A stretch of 64,000 bases of DNA from Streptomyces sp. WM4235 (GTDB taxonomy: Bacteria; Actinomycetota; Actinomycetes; Streptomycetales; Streptomycetaceae), in NCBI RefSeq assembly GCF_001279725.1, contig NZ_LGDE01000159.1:1-64000 (forward strand), in the 5' to 3' direction. The notes under the pieces are model-generated. The model worked only from the letters and a program-made list of their open reading frames with translations. It searched no databases and had not been told where the DNA came from. Position numbers and translations under genes: made by a program. Below are positions 45,505 through 53,784 of the stretch, piece after piece (position 1 is the stretch's first letter; every line of letters starts with the position of its first letter).

Positions 45505-48500
45505 TCAGTCCCTGCGGACGAGCCACTCCGGCGCGATCCGTTCCGCCCCGCTCACGTTCGTGCCCCGGTGCACCTCGACGACCAGGCCCTCCAGATCCGC
45601 GAGCGGCGACAGGTCCACCGTGCCCAGGCACTCGCTCAGCACCAGCCGCCGCAACCCCCGGAACGCGCGCAACGGCTCCAACGTCCCCTCCAGCGCACAC
45701 CTGATCAGGGTCAGCCGGGTCAGCCGCTCGTAGGGCAGGAGCGCCTCGATCGCCACCGGCGCGGCATGCCGGATCTGCAACCCGTCCAGGTCCGGCAGCG
45801 GCAGCTCCCGCGTCAACTGCCGGTACTGGCCGCTCCCGGCGATCGTCAGCGTCCGCACCCCGGGCCACCGGTCGATCCCGTCCAGCGTCATCCGGCGGGC
45901 GCCCTGCCAGATGTGCAGCGCGGCCAGGGTCTCCGCCGCCGGGACGTCCCCGATCCGCCGCTGCTCCGGCTCGAACCCGATGACCAGGGAGCGCAACCCC
46001 GCGGCCCCGGCCAGCGGGGCCAGCGAGAGTCCGTCCCGCAGGTAGCCGAAGGCGAGGCTGTCCGCCGCCAGCTCGGTCACCACCTCGACCCCGGTCACCT
46101 GCGGGCAGTCCAACACCCCCAGATGGCGCAGCGTCGGATGCCCGGCCAGCGGGGACAGGTCGGTCAGCCCCGGATTGCGGTGCATGACCAGCCACTCCAG
46201 GTCCCGCCGGCCCGAGATCGCCGGCGGGATCGGGCCGTCCCAGGTCAGGTGGACCCGGTGGATGTGCCGCAACCGCTCGTAGGTCGCCAACTGCTCGGCC
46301 GTGCGCAGGTGCAGGTGGCCCTCGCGTACGGGCGCCCCGGACAGCACCGCGTCCGCGTACGCCTCGTTGGGGAAGCGCCCCCACGAGTCCGACAGCTCGT
46401 GCACCACCTCGTACCGGTCGTCCGACCGGAACCCCGCGATGACCTGGAGTGCCCGGTCCCCGCCGACCAGCGCGGCCGTCCGGATCGTCGCGGCTGCCTC
46501 GTCCTCGGTGAGGTCGGCCGGTTCCGGCAGAAGTTCCAGGACCAGTTCCCCCGCCTTGGCCAGCTCCTCGGCCTGCGCGGCCGAACGCGGCGGCAGCAGG
46601 TGCGCCGTACGGGTCTCCACCTCGTGCCACACCTCCGGGTCCAGCTCGGGGGCGTGCTCCAGACAGGCCGCCGCCAGCAGCACCAGCCGGCTGCGGTCCC
46701 GTTCGTTCTCGTCGGCCCGCCGCAGCAACTCCCGCAGCAGGTGGGCCCGTTCGTCGGGTCTGGCGTGTCCGACCGCCATCCGGATCACGTCGTCCCAGGT
46801 GTCCTCGTGCGCGTTGCGCACCAGCACGCCGAAGTCCCGCGCCTCCACGGCCGCCTTCGCCCCCAGGTAGTCCTGGAAGACGCGGTGGACGAACTGCACG
46901 GAATCCGGCACCGGTTCCCGGAGCAGGCCGGAGCGGATCAGCAGATGCCGGAACACCCTGCGCGCACTGCCCTGCGCCCGGACCTGCGGCATCGCGTCGA
47001 GCCACTCGCCGACCATCTCGATCGCCTCCTCGAAGGAGGCCACCAACTGCCCGTTGCGGATGAGCCAGTACGCCAGCCGCTGGAGCAGCACCGTCTGCTC
47101 GTCCCGGCTGAGGTAGACGCCCTCGACCCCCGCTATGTCCCGCTCGGTGTCCCGGCGGACCAGGAGCATGTCCAGCGCGGCGTCGTACAGCTCCTTGCGG
47201 GCCCGGGGCAGATGCATCCGCCGGTCCCGGTTCAGGGCGCACAGCAGGGCGCACATCAGCGGGTTGGTGGCCAGTCGGCCGAGGTCCCGGCGCGTGCTCA
47301 CCGCCTGGATGAGCGACTTCTCGTACGTGTCGAGCTGCTCCCGCTCCTGCCCGGAGACGCCCTCCGCCCGGGCGGAGTCGTGCCAGTGCGTGATGAAGGC
47401 CCCGACGCCGTCCCGCTCCATGGGCAGCAGCGACAGGGGGGAGAAGCCGTGCCCGGTCAGCCAGTCCTCCGGGACGGCCGAGGGGCGGGTGGTGATCACG
47501 AACCGGGCCGTGGGATAGGCGATGAGCAGGGCCCGGAGCCAGGTCTCCGTCCGGTCGCGCAGGCGGGGCGGGACCTCGTCCACCCCGTCGACCAGGACCA
47601 GCGCCCGCCCGGCGGAGAGGAGGGACTCCACCCAGCCGTCCGGTGCCCGCAGCGGCACCCCGGTCGCGCTCAGCCAGTCCTGCGGCATCGGCAGCCCCGC
47701 GGGGGAGTTGAAGGACCGCAGCGGCAGCACGAAGGGGACGAGGAGGTTCCAGTCCCGCAGTCCGGGGCCGAAGGTGCGGCGGGCGGAGTTCAGGGCCAGC
47801 CACTGCACGAGGGTGCTCTTGCCCGAGCCCGCCGGACCGCGCAGCAGCACCCGCTCGGAGGCGCCGAGGGCCAGTTCGGTGCTCATAGGGGTGGTCCGGC
47901 CCGGTTCCTCCAGGAGTCGCTCGCCGCTGACCGCCAGGCTGATGTACGCCCGGTCCAGCGGCCACTCCCGGCGGGCCTGACTGAAGGTGAGCCCGAACAG
48001 TTGGAGTCGCCCGTGCGCCTCGGCGATGTACCGGCCGTACCGCTCCTCGAAGGCGAGCGCCGCGCGGTCGCCGGTGTGCGAGAGCCGGTCCACCGCCCGG
48101 GCCAACTCGGCCATCCGGCGGACCAGTTCCACGTCCGCCCGGGCGGAGAAGCCCGGCAGGGTGGTCGCGTACTCCACCACGTGCGTGCAGCACAGTTCGA
48201 CGAGCCGGCGGTGGACGGACTCCGCGGCCTCGCTCAGGCCCGCCGCGCGGGGCGGCGGGATCGCCGCCGCCAGGGCCGCCGGTCGCAGGTCCGCGGCGAA
48301 GAGGGCGTCGGCGTCCAGCCGGCCCACCATGGCGAAGGTGTCGGCCACCGAGTCCACCACGGCCGACCGCTCGTGGTCCGGCAGCCGGGCCGCCTCCTCG
48401 CCCAGGCGGGAGGCCAGGGTGCGGGTGAGTCGGCGGATCTCGGGGTCGCCCAGTTCCGTCGGTCGGCGCAGGCGGCCGGCGGGACGGGCGGGGTGGGCGG

Positions 48501-48597
48501 TCAGGCCGGCGCCGGGGGCCCGGGCGAGGAGGGATTTCAGCAGGGTGGTCGCCGCCGTGCCCGCGACCCGTAAGAGAACCGTCTCGAAACCTGTCAT
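45505..48597 (-). CDS. NACHT-domain STAND NTPase with C-terminal leucine-rich-like repeats
   Basis: The 1030-residue protein is organised like a bacterial NLR. An all-helical N-terminal domain (residues 1-230) is probably of the NACHT-N-terminal-helical type. The NACHT ATPase follows, with Walker A GPAGSGKST (254-262), Walker B LVLVDGVDEVP (333-343) and sensor region VITTRPSAV (368-376). Then come winged-helix and helical segments to about 770. Residues 770-1010 hold irregular leucine-rich-like repeats such as LTDLSPLAGHPTLRHLGVLDC and LEPLRAFRGLRRLVLSEC. No nuclease, TIR or protease effector is visible. Some bacterial NACHT proteins give phage defence; this role is inferred here. The 115-bp divergent promoter contains a palindrome. 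Confidence 0.9.
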   Translation of the reverse strand: MTGFETVLLRVAGTAATTLLKSLLARAPGAGLTAHPARPAGRLRRPTELGDPEIRRLTRTLASRLGEEAARLPDHERSAVVDSVADTFAMVGRLDADALFAADLRPAALAAAIPPPRAAGLSEAAESVHRRLVELCCTHVVEYATTLPGFSARADVELVRRMAELARAVDRLSHTGDRAALAFEERYGRYIAEAHGRLQLFGLTFSQARREWPLDRAYISLAVSGERLLEEPGRTTPMSTELALGASERVLLRGPAGSGKSTLVQWLALNSARRTFGPGLRDWNLLVPFVLPLRSFNSPAGLPMPQDWLSATGVPLRAPDGWVESLLSAGRALVLVDGVDEVPPRLRDRTETWLRALLIAYPTARFVITTRPSAVPEDWLTGHGFSPLSLLPMERDGVGAFITHWHDSARAEGVSGQEREQLDTYEKSLIQAVSTRRDLGRLATNPLMCALLCALNRDRRMHLPRARKELYDAALDMLLVRRDTERDIAGVEGVYLSRDEQTVLLQRLAYWLIRNGQLVASFEEAIEMVGEWLDAMPQVRAQGSARRVFRHLLIRSGLLREPVPDSVQFVHRVFQDYLGAKAAVEARDFGVLVRNAHEDTWDDVIRMAVGHARPDERAHLLRELLRRADENERDRSRLVLLAAACLEHAPELDPEVWHEVETRTAHLLPPRSAAQAEELAKAGELVLELLPEPADLTEDEAAATIRTAALVGGDRALQVIAGFRSDDRYEVVHELSDSWGRFPNEAYADAVLSGAPVREGHLHLRTAEQLATYERLRHIHRVHLTWDGPIPPAISGRRDLEWLVMHRNPGLTDLSPLAGHPTLRHLGVLDCPQVTGVEVVTELAADSLAFGYLRDGLSLAPLAGAAGLRSLVIGFEPEQRRIGDVPAAETLAALHIWQGARRMTLDGIDRWPGVRTLTIAGSGQYRQLTRELPLPDLDGLQIRHAAPVAIEALLPYERLTRLTLIRCALEGTLEPLRAFRGLRRLVLSECLGTVDLSPLADLEGLVVEVHRGTNVSGAERIAPEWLVRRD

Positions 48598-48640
48598 GCC
48601 CTGGCCTTCCCCTCGACCTCGCCATCATCGCTCGAACCGC

Positions 48641-48671
48641 CGGTAACACCGATGGATACCGATCGGTAACA
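48641..48671. promoter_or_regulatory. Palindrome and direct repeats between NACHT and desaturase-family genes
   Basis: TACCGATCGGTA (48657-48668) is a perfect 12-bp palindrome. CGGTAACA occurs at 48641-48648 and 48664-48671. They lie 44 bp from the NACHT start and 42 bp from the start at 48713, where an operator for either divergent gene would be expected. No adjacent regulator gene is present. Confidence 0.5.
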
Positions 48672-48712
48672 ACCTCTAGCGGCAGCCCCGAGCCCCGCTC
48701 TATGGTGCGGAC

Positions 48713-49696
48713 ATGCCGAACCTGCCCGATGTCGTGCTGTGGTCCATACCAGCCTTCGTGCTGCTCACCGTCATCGAGGTGGTCAGTTACCGGCTCCATC
48801 CCGACGAGGATGCCGCCGGCTACGACACCAAGGACGCCGCCACGAGCATCACCATGGGGCTGGGCAGCATCGGCTTCGACCTGCTCTGGAAGATCCCGGT
48901 CGTCGCGGTCTTCACCGCCGTCTACGAACTCACCCCGCTGCGCGTGCCGTTCCTGTGGTGGACCGCCCTGCTGATGCTCCTCGTCCAGGACTTCCTGTAC
49001 TACTGGCAGCACCGCCTCCACCACGTGATCCGCATCCTGTGGGCCTGCCACGTGGTCCACCACAGCAGCAAGCGGTTCAACCTCACCACCGCCCTGCGCC
49101 AGCCCTGGACCAGTGCCACCACCTGGTGGTTCTACCTGCCCATGGTGGCGCTCGGCGTCCACCCGGCGGCGATCCCGTTCTGCTACGGAATCAACCTGCT
49201 CTACCAGTTCTGGGTCCACACCGAGCGCATCGGGAAGCTGCCGCGGCCCTACGAGTACGTCTTCAACACCCCCTCCCACCACCGCGTCCACCACGCCTCG
49301 CAGGGCGGCTACCTGGACCGCAACTTCGGCGGCATCCTGATCATCTGGGACCGTCTGTTCGGGTCCTGGGTCGGGGAGACCGACCGGCCCGTCTACGGGC
49401 TCACCAAGAACATCGCCACCCACAACCCGCTGCGCGTGGCCACCCACGAATACGCCGCCATCGCCCGCGACGTACGCGCCGCCGGAAGTTGGAGCGAGCG
49501 CGCCGGCCGGGTCTTCCGCGGCCCCGGCTGGCAGCCCGCCGCGGCCACCGCCCCGGGCTCCCCGCCCACCGCCCCCGTTCCCGCCCCGGGCTCCCCGGGC
49601 GGCGAACCGGCACCGGCATCGGCGCCGCAGCCCCCACAGCCCTCGTCTGCCTCGCCTGCCTCGTCGAAGGCCCCCGCCTCCGAGCACGCCGCGTGA
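48713..49696 (+). CDS. Sterol desaturase/fatty acid hydroxylase-family membrane protein
   Basis: The 327-residue di-iron membrane enzyme has about five transmembrane segments and the histidine clusters His100-RLHH104, His113-VVHH117 and His189-HRVHH194. The family adds oxygen to lipids; its branch includes alkylglycerol mono-oxygenase, which cleaves glyceryl ethers. A disordered Pro/Ala/Ser tail fills residues 270-327. The stop overlaps the lysoplasmalogenase-like gene (GTGA), so the two are translated together. Activity on ether lipids is an inference from that pairing. Confidence 0.88.
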   Translation: MPNLPDVVLWSIPAFVLLTVIEVVSYRLHPDEDAAGYDTKDAATSITMGLGSIGFDLLWKIPVVAVFTAVYELTPLRVPFLWWTALLMLLVQDFLYYWQHRLHHVIRILWACHVVHHSSKRFNLTTALRQPWTSATTWWFYLPMVALGVHPAAIPFCYGINLLYQFWVHTERIGKLPRPYEYVFNTPSHHRVHHASQGGYLDRNFGGILIIWDRLFGSWVGETDRPVYGLTKNIATHNPLRVATHEYAAIARDVRAAGSWSERAGRVFRGPGWQPAAATAPGSPPTAPVPAPGSPGGEPAPASAPQPPQPSSASPASSKAPASEHAA

Positions 49697-50376
49697 GCGC
49701 CACCGAGTCCCGCACGCCGTCCTGGGCGCGGGACACCGCGTCCGGCGGCGGACGACGGGCCCTCGCCGGCCGGATCGCCCTCGCCGGGTTCGCCGTGGCC
49801 GCGGCCGTCGACCTCGGCTCGCTCCTCGCCGACTGGCACCTCGGGCACGTCATCGCCAAACCGCTGCTGATGCCGCTGCTCGTCGCCCACGTGATCGCGC
49901 TCGGCGCCCCCCGACTGCTGGTCGCCGCCCTGCTGTTCGGCTGGGGCGGGGACCTGGCGCTCCTCTTCGACGCCGATGCCGCGTTCCTGGTCGGCATGGG
50001 CTCCTTCGCCCTCGGTCACGTCTGCTACCTCGTGCTCTTCGGCCGGCGCGCGACCAACCCGCTCCTCGGCGGCGCGTACGCCCTCGCCCTCGTCGCCACC
50101 GTCGCGCTGCTCTGGAGCGACCTGCCGGCCGAGCTGCGCGTCCCCGTCGCCGGATACAGCCTGCTGCTCACCGCCATGGCCTACCGCTCCAGTGCCCTCG
50201 GAGTGCGTGCCGGGATCGGCGGCGCGCTGTTCCTGCTGTCCGACACCCTCATCGCGACCGGGGTCGCCGAGTGGCCCCAGTTGCCCCGGCCCGACTTCTG
50301 GATCATGGCCACCTACCTGGCGGCCCAGTACCTGCTGGCCACCGGCGTGCGCCCCCGGGAGGCAGGCGTACGGTAG
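49693..50376 (+). CDS. YhhN-family (TMEM86-like) lysoplasmalogenase
   Basis: The 227-residue membrane protein has seven to eight helices and the YhhN pattern: AKPLLMPLLVAHV, FGWGGDLALLFD, and ALFLLSDTLIATGVAEW, with the conserved acidic residues in GGDLALL and LSDTLIA. Characterised relatives hydrolyse the vinyl-ether bond of lysoplasmalogens. It is coupled by GTGA to the sterol-desaturase-family gene. Streptomyces are not known for plasmalogens, so the lipid substrate needs testing. Confidence 0.87.
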   Translation: MSATESRTPSWARDTASGGGRRALAGRIALAGFAVAAAVDLGSLLADWHLGHVIAKPLLMPLLVAHVIALGAPRLLVAALLFGWGGDLALLFDADAAFLVGMGSFALGHVCYLVLFGRRATNPLLGGAYALALVATVALLWSDLPAELRVPVAGYSLLLTAMAYRSSALGVRAGIGGALFLLSDTLIATGVAEWPQLPRPDFWIMATYLAAQYLLATGVRPREAGVR

Positions 50377-50435
50377 GGGAGCCCACAAGGCGGGTCCTGC
50401 CCACACCACCCCCCGATCCGGAGGACTGCACCACC

Positions 50436-51479
50436 ATGCGCGCCACCGTCATCCACGCCCCGCACGACATCCGCGTGGAGGAGGTGCCCGACGCCGCGAT
50501 CCGGCGTCCCGAGGACGCCGTCGTCCGCGTACTGCGCGCCTGCATCTGCGGCAGCGACCTCTGGGCCTACCGCGGCGAGGCCGCGCGAGAGCCCGGACAG
50601 CGGATCGGCCACGAGTTCCTCGGCATCGTCGAGGAGACCGGCTCCGCCGTCACCGACCTGCGCGCCGGCGACCTCGTCGTCGCCCCCTTCATGTGGTCCG
50701 ACGGCACCTGCCGGCACTGCGTCGAAGGCCTCCACACGTCCTGCGTGGACGGCGGCTTCTGGGGCTCGGTCGGTCACGACGGCGGCCAGGGCGAGGCCGT
50801 CCGCGTTCCGCACGCCGACGGCACCCTGGTCAAGCTGCCCGCCGACGCCGCCTCCGACGACCACCTGCTGACCGCCCTGCTGGCGCTGTCCGACGTCATG
50901 GGCACCGGCCACCACGCGGCGCTCGGCGCCGGCGTCCGCAAGGGCTCCACGGTCGCCGTCGTCGGTGACGGCGCGGTCGGCCTGTGCGGCGTCCTCGCCG
51001 CGAAGCGCCTCGGCGCCGACCGGATCATCGCGCTGGGCCGCCACACCGCCCGTACGGACATCGCCACGCTCTTCGGCGCCACCGACATCGTCGCCGAACG
51101 CGGCGAGGCCGCCGAGGCGGCCGTCCGCGAACTGACCGCCGGCGAGGGCGCGCACGCGGTCATCGAGGCCGTCGGCACCGAACAGTCCATGCGCACGGCC
51201 GTCAACATCACCCGCGACGGCGGATCCATCGGCTACGTCGGCGTCCCGCACGGCAGCGGCACCGGCCTGGACCTCGACGTGATGTTCGACCGCAACCTGA
51301 CCCTGCGCGGCGGCGTCGCGCCGGTGCGCGCGTACATCCCGGAGCTGCTCGCGGACGTGCTCAGCGGCGCGATCGACCCCTCCCCGGTCTTCGACCGGGC
51401 GGTCTCCCTGGACGAGGTCCCGGACGGCTACCGCGCGATGGACGACCGCAGCGCGCTCAAGGTGCTCATCAAGCCGTAG
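50436..51479 (+). CDS. Zinc-dependent alcohol dehydrogenase family protein
   Basis: The 347-residue medium-chain dehydrogenase has catalytic-zinc residues Cys38 (CICGSD) and His in IGHEFLG, and a structural-zinc region with only three cysteines in TCRHCVEGLHTSC. The Rossmann motif VAVVGDGAVGLCGVLAAKRLGADRIIAL accepts NAD(P). The substrate is probably a small alcohol or aldehyde. It is 59 bp after the YhhN gene and may share its transcript. A strong terminator follows. Confidence 0.93.
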   Translation: MRATVIHAPHDIRVEEVPDAAIRRPEDAVVRVLRACICGSDLWAYRGEAAREPGQRIGHEFLGIVEETGSAVTDLRAGDLVVAPFMWSDGTCRHCVEGLHTSCVDGGFWGSVGHDGGQGEAVRVPHADGTLVKLPADAASDDHLLTALLALSDVMGTGHHAALGAGVRKGSTVAVVGDGAVGLCGVLAAKRLGADRIIALGRHTARTDIATLFGATDIVAERGEAAEAAVRELTAGEGAHAVIEAVGTEQSMRTAVNITRDGGSIGYVGVPHGSGTGLDLDVMFDRNLTLRGGVAPVRAYIPELLADVLSGAIDPSPVFDRAVSLDEVPDGYRAMDDRSALKVLIKP

Positions 51480-51503
51480 GCATCACCGGGCGGTACGGAA
51501 CGC

Positions 51504-51539
51504 AAGGGGCCGGTCGGGGAGTACCCCGACCGGCCCCTT
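51504..51539 (+). terminator. Strong terminator, perfect 16-bp stem
   Basis: AAGGGGCCGGTCGGGG (51504-51519) and CCCCGACCGGCCCCTT (51524-51539) pair fully around AGTA. It ends the alcohol dehydrogenase transcript and, being symmetrical, could also serve the convergent protease gene. Confidence 0.93.
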
Positions 51540-51600
51540 CACGTGTCCGGCCCGCCCCACGCGTCACCTCACGCGCGCGTGGGCCACGCCTACGCCATGC

Positions 51601-53148
51601 CTACTTCACGGCGCGGAGCGCGTTCACCACGCCGGAGCCGTAGTAGCCGGTCTGGCCCCACTTGCTCTTGCAGGTGGTGGCGTCGATCAGCGCGCCGGCG
51701 CCGTCGTAGATCTTGTCCGGGCAGGCCTGCTTCGTGGCCTGGGCCTTCAGCAGCGCCTGGAGCTGCGACGGCGTGGCGGAGGGGTGCTTGCTCTTCAGCA
51801 GCGCCACGACGCCCGCGACGTGCGGGGCGGCCATCGAGGTGCCCTGCTTGTAGCCGTAGCCGCCGCCCGGAAGGGTCGACAGCACCCGGCCGTTGGCGTC
51901 CGGCGTGGCCGGCACCTGCCACTTGTCGCCACCGGGGCCCGCGACGTCGGCGACGCCCAGCCCGTAGCTGGAGTAGTACGACCGAAGGCCCTGGTCGCCG
52001 GTGGCGGTCACGGTGACCACGCCGGGGAGCTGGGTGGGAAGGTCGAGGCAGACCTTCGGGTCGATGGTGCGCGGCACGGCGGTGGTGTCGTTCGGGCTGG
52101 TGGTGTCCTCGATCGAGGGACCGGCCAGGTCGTGGTCGGAGTTGCCGGCCGAGGCCACGCTCAGGACACCCTTGCGCTCCGCGTACTTCGTCGCCCGCGC
52201 GATGGCCTCCACCAGCGCCTTCTGGTCGTCGTCCGACTTGCAGGTGTAGTTCCACGGGTCGACGTAGTAGCTGTTGTTGGTCACCTCGATCCCCTTCTCG
52301 GCGGCGAACATGAAGCCGCAGACGACGGCCTCGGTGTAGAAGAGGCTGGTCCCGGGCTCGCTCACCTTGATGGCGGCGACCTTCACGCCGGGCGCGACAC
52401 CGCTGATGCCGATGTCGTTGCGCGCGGCGGCGATGGTGCCCGCGACGTGGGTGCCGTGGTCGCTGCCGTCGGCGTACGGACGCCAGGCGCCCTCGGTGGT
52501 GTCGGGGACACCGCCCACGCAGTTCGCGGACTGGCCCTTGGAGAAGTTCGGGGCGAGGTCCGGGTGGGTGTCGTCCACACCCGTGTCGATGACGCCGACC
52601 GTCACGTTGCGGCTGCCGTCGTTGATCTTGTGGGCCTCGTCGGCCTTGATCGCCCGCAGGTCCCACTGGTTCGACTCCAGGGGCTCCTGGCCCGCCGTGG
52701 CCTTCGCCGCCGCCTTCGCGGCGTCCGCCGCGCTCAGCCGCTGGGTGGCGCCCTCCTCGGTGGTCTGCACCGGGGACAGCGGGGCCGTCCGGGTGGCGCC
52801 GACCGACACGAACAGGCTGCGCTGGGCGCGCAGTTGCTTGGCGAAGTCGGGGTTCTGGGAGTGCGCGACGACGACCCCGATCTGCTCGTGCGAGGTCACC
52901 ACCGTTCCGCCGGCCTTCTCGATGGCCTTCTTCGCCTGCTTCACCGTCCCGTACGCGGTCAGGTTCGCCACGTACGACAGCTTGGGGCCGGAGGTGTCGG
53001 GCTTGGCCGTCGCCACCGCGTCCGCCGTGTTGCCCAGCGGGGCGGCGGACGCCGCGACGGAGGGAAGGAGGGCGAGCGAGGCGGTGAGTGCCAGTCCGAC
53101 CGGAACGGCGAGTGCGCGCCGCCGGTGACCGGTTCCCAGGTGAGCCAT
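51601..53148 (-). CDS. Secreted S8 (subtilisin-like) serine protease
   Basis: The 515-residue preproenzyme has a signal peptide (residues 1-36, twin basic start HRRR, ending ASAA) and a prodomain (about 50-135, inhibitor-I9-like LSYVANLTAYGTVKQAKKAI). The catalytic domain has Asp188 (GVIDTG), His231 (DHGTHVAGT) and Ser near 435 (GTSMAAPH). No C-terminal add-on domain is present. It should act extracellularly in protein digestion or morphological development. The 258 bp upstream contain its promoter and that of the acetate permease operon. Confidence 0.95.
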   Translation of the reverse strand: MAHLGTGHRRRALAVPVGLALTASLALLPSVAASAAPLGNTADAVATAKPDTSGPKLSYVANLTAYGTVKQAKKAIEKAGGTVVTSHEQIGVVVAHSQNPDFAKQLRAQRSLFVSVGATRTAPLSPVQTTEEGATQRLSAADAAKAAAKATAGQEPLESNQWDLRAIKADEAHKINDGSRNVTVGVIDTGVDDTHPDLAPNFSKGQSANCVGGVPDTTEGAWRPYADGSDHGTHVAGTIAAARNDIGISGVAPGVKVAAIKVSEPGTSLFYTEAVVCGFMFAAEKGIEVTNNSYYVDPWNYTCKSDDDQKALVEAIARATKYAERKGVLSVASAGNSDHDLAGPSIEDTTSPNDTTAVPRTIDPKVCLDLPTQLPGVVTVTATGDQGLRSYYSSYGLGVADVAGPGGDKWQVPATPDANGRVLSTLPGGGYGYKQGTSMAAPHVAGVVALLKSKHPSATPSQLQALLKAQATKQACPDKIYDGAGALIDATTCKSKWGQTGYYGSGVVNALRAVK

Positions 53149-53406
53149 GGGTTCTCCACATCATCCTGAAAAAGGCCGTGCGGGCACGGTTGCGCCCGAC
53201 GGGTTCATGACACAGGAACCTAGTGCTGTCGTTCGGTCTTGCGCCATCAGTTCGAGGAATCAGTTTCCAATGAATCAACTGGGGTTGAACCGTCTCGACA
53301 CGCCGTCCGTGCCGTTGACAGGGGGGATCAGCGTCACCATCCCCCTCGCACGGATGTTGTTTCATCCGTCGTCCCCCCTGCACCCGCGTCACAAGGAGAG
53401 CCCCCC

Positions 53407-53784
53407 GTGACCCTCGAAGCAGCAGCCCCACCACCACCGCCCGGCGGCGCGGGGCCGCACCACCCGACCGGCCCCACCGCCGAAGAGTTCACGAGCGTCC
53501 AGAACAGCCCCGAGTTCGCCGAACTGCGCGGCTCCTACCGCTCGTTCGCCTTCCCGCTCACCGTGGCGTTCCTCGCCTGGTACCTGCTCTACGTGCTGCT
53601 GTCCAACTACGCGGGCGGCTTCATGGGGACCAGGCTCTTCGGGAACATCAACGTCGCCCTCGTCCTCGGCCTCGGCCAGTTCGCGACCACCTTCCTGATC
53701 GCCTGGCTGTACTCGCGGCACGCCGCCGCGAAGCTCGACCCCAAGGCCTCGGCCATCAAGGCGCGGATGGAGGCCGGGGAATGA
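53407..53784 (+). CDS. DUF485 membrane protein, partner of acetate permease
   Basis: The 125-residue protein has a Pro-rich cytoplasmic N-terminus, two transmembrane helices (about 55-78 and 88-110) and the DUF485 signatures LRGSYRSFAFPLTVAFLAWYLLYV and LATTFLIAWLY-like QFATTFLIAWLYSRHA. DUF485 genes regularly precede actP and may stabilise it. The GTG has AAGGAGA upstream. It overlaps actP by ATGA. Confidence 0.92.
   Translation: MTLEAAAPPPPPGGAGPHHPTGPTAEEFTSVQNSPEFAELRGSYRSFAFPLTVAFLAWYLLYVLLSNYAGGFMGTRLFGNINVALVLGLGQFATTFLIAWLYSRHAAAKLDPKASAIKARMEAGE

Noticed and set aside
45434..49687. Very long open frame on the minus strand covering most of the NACHT gene and the region beyond it
   Set aside because: It is in a different frame from the 1030-residue gene, is rich in Gly/Arg/Ala without domains, and runs antisense through the His-motif desaturase gene. 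It is a high-G+C shadow.
40402..51479. Integrated mobile element carrying the accessory genes
   Set aside because: No integrase, transposase, tRNA attachment site or flanking direct repeat was found, and base composition looks like the rest. An accessory block is the most that can be said.
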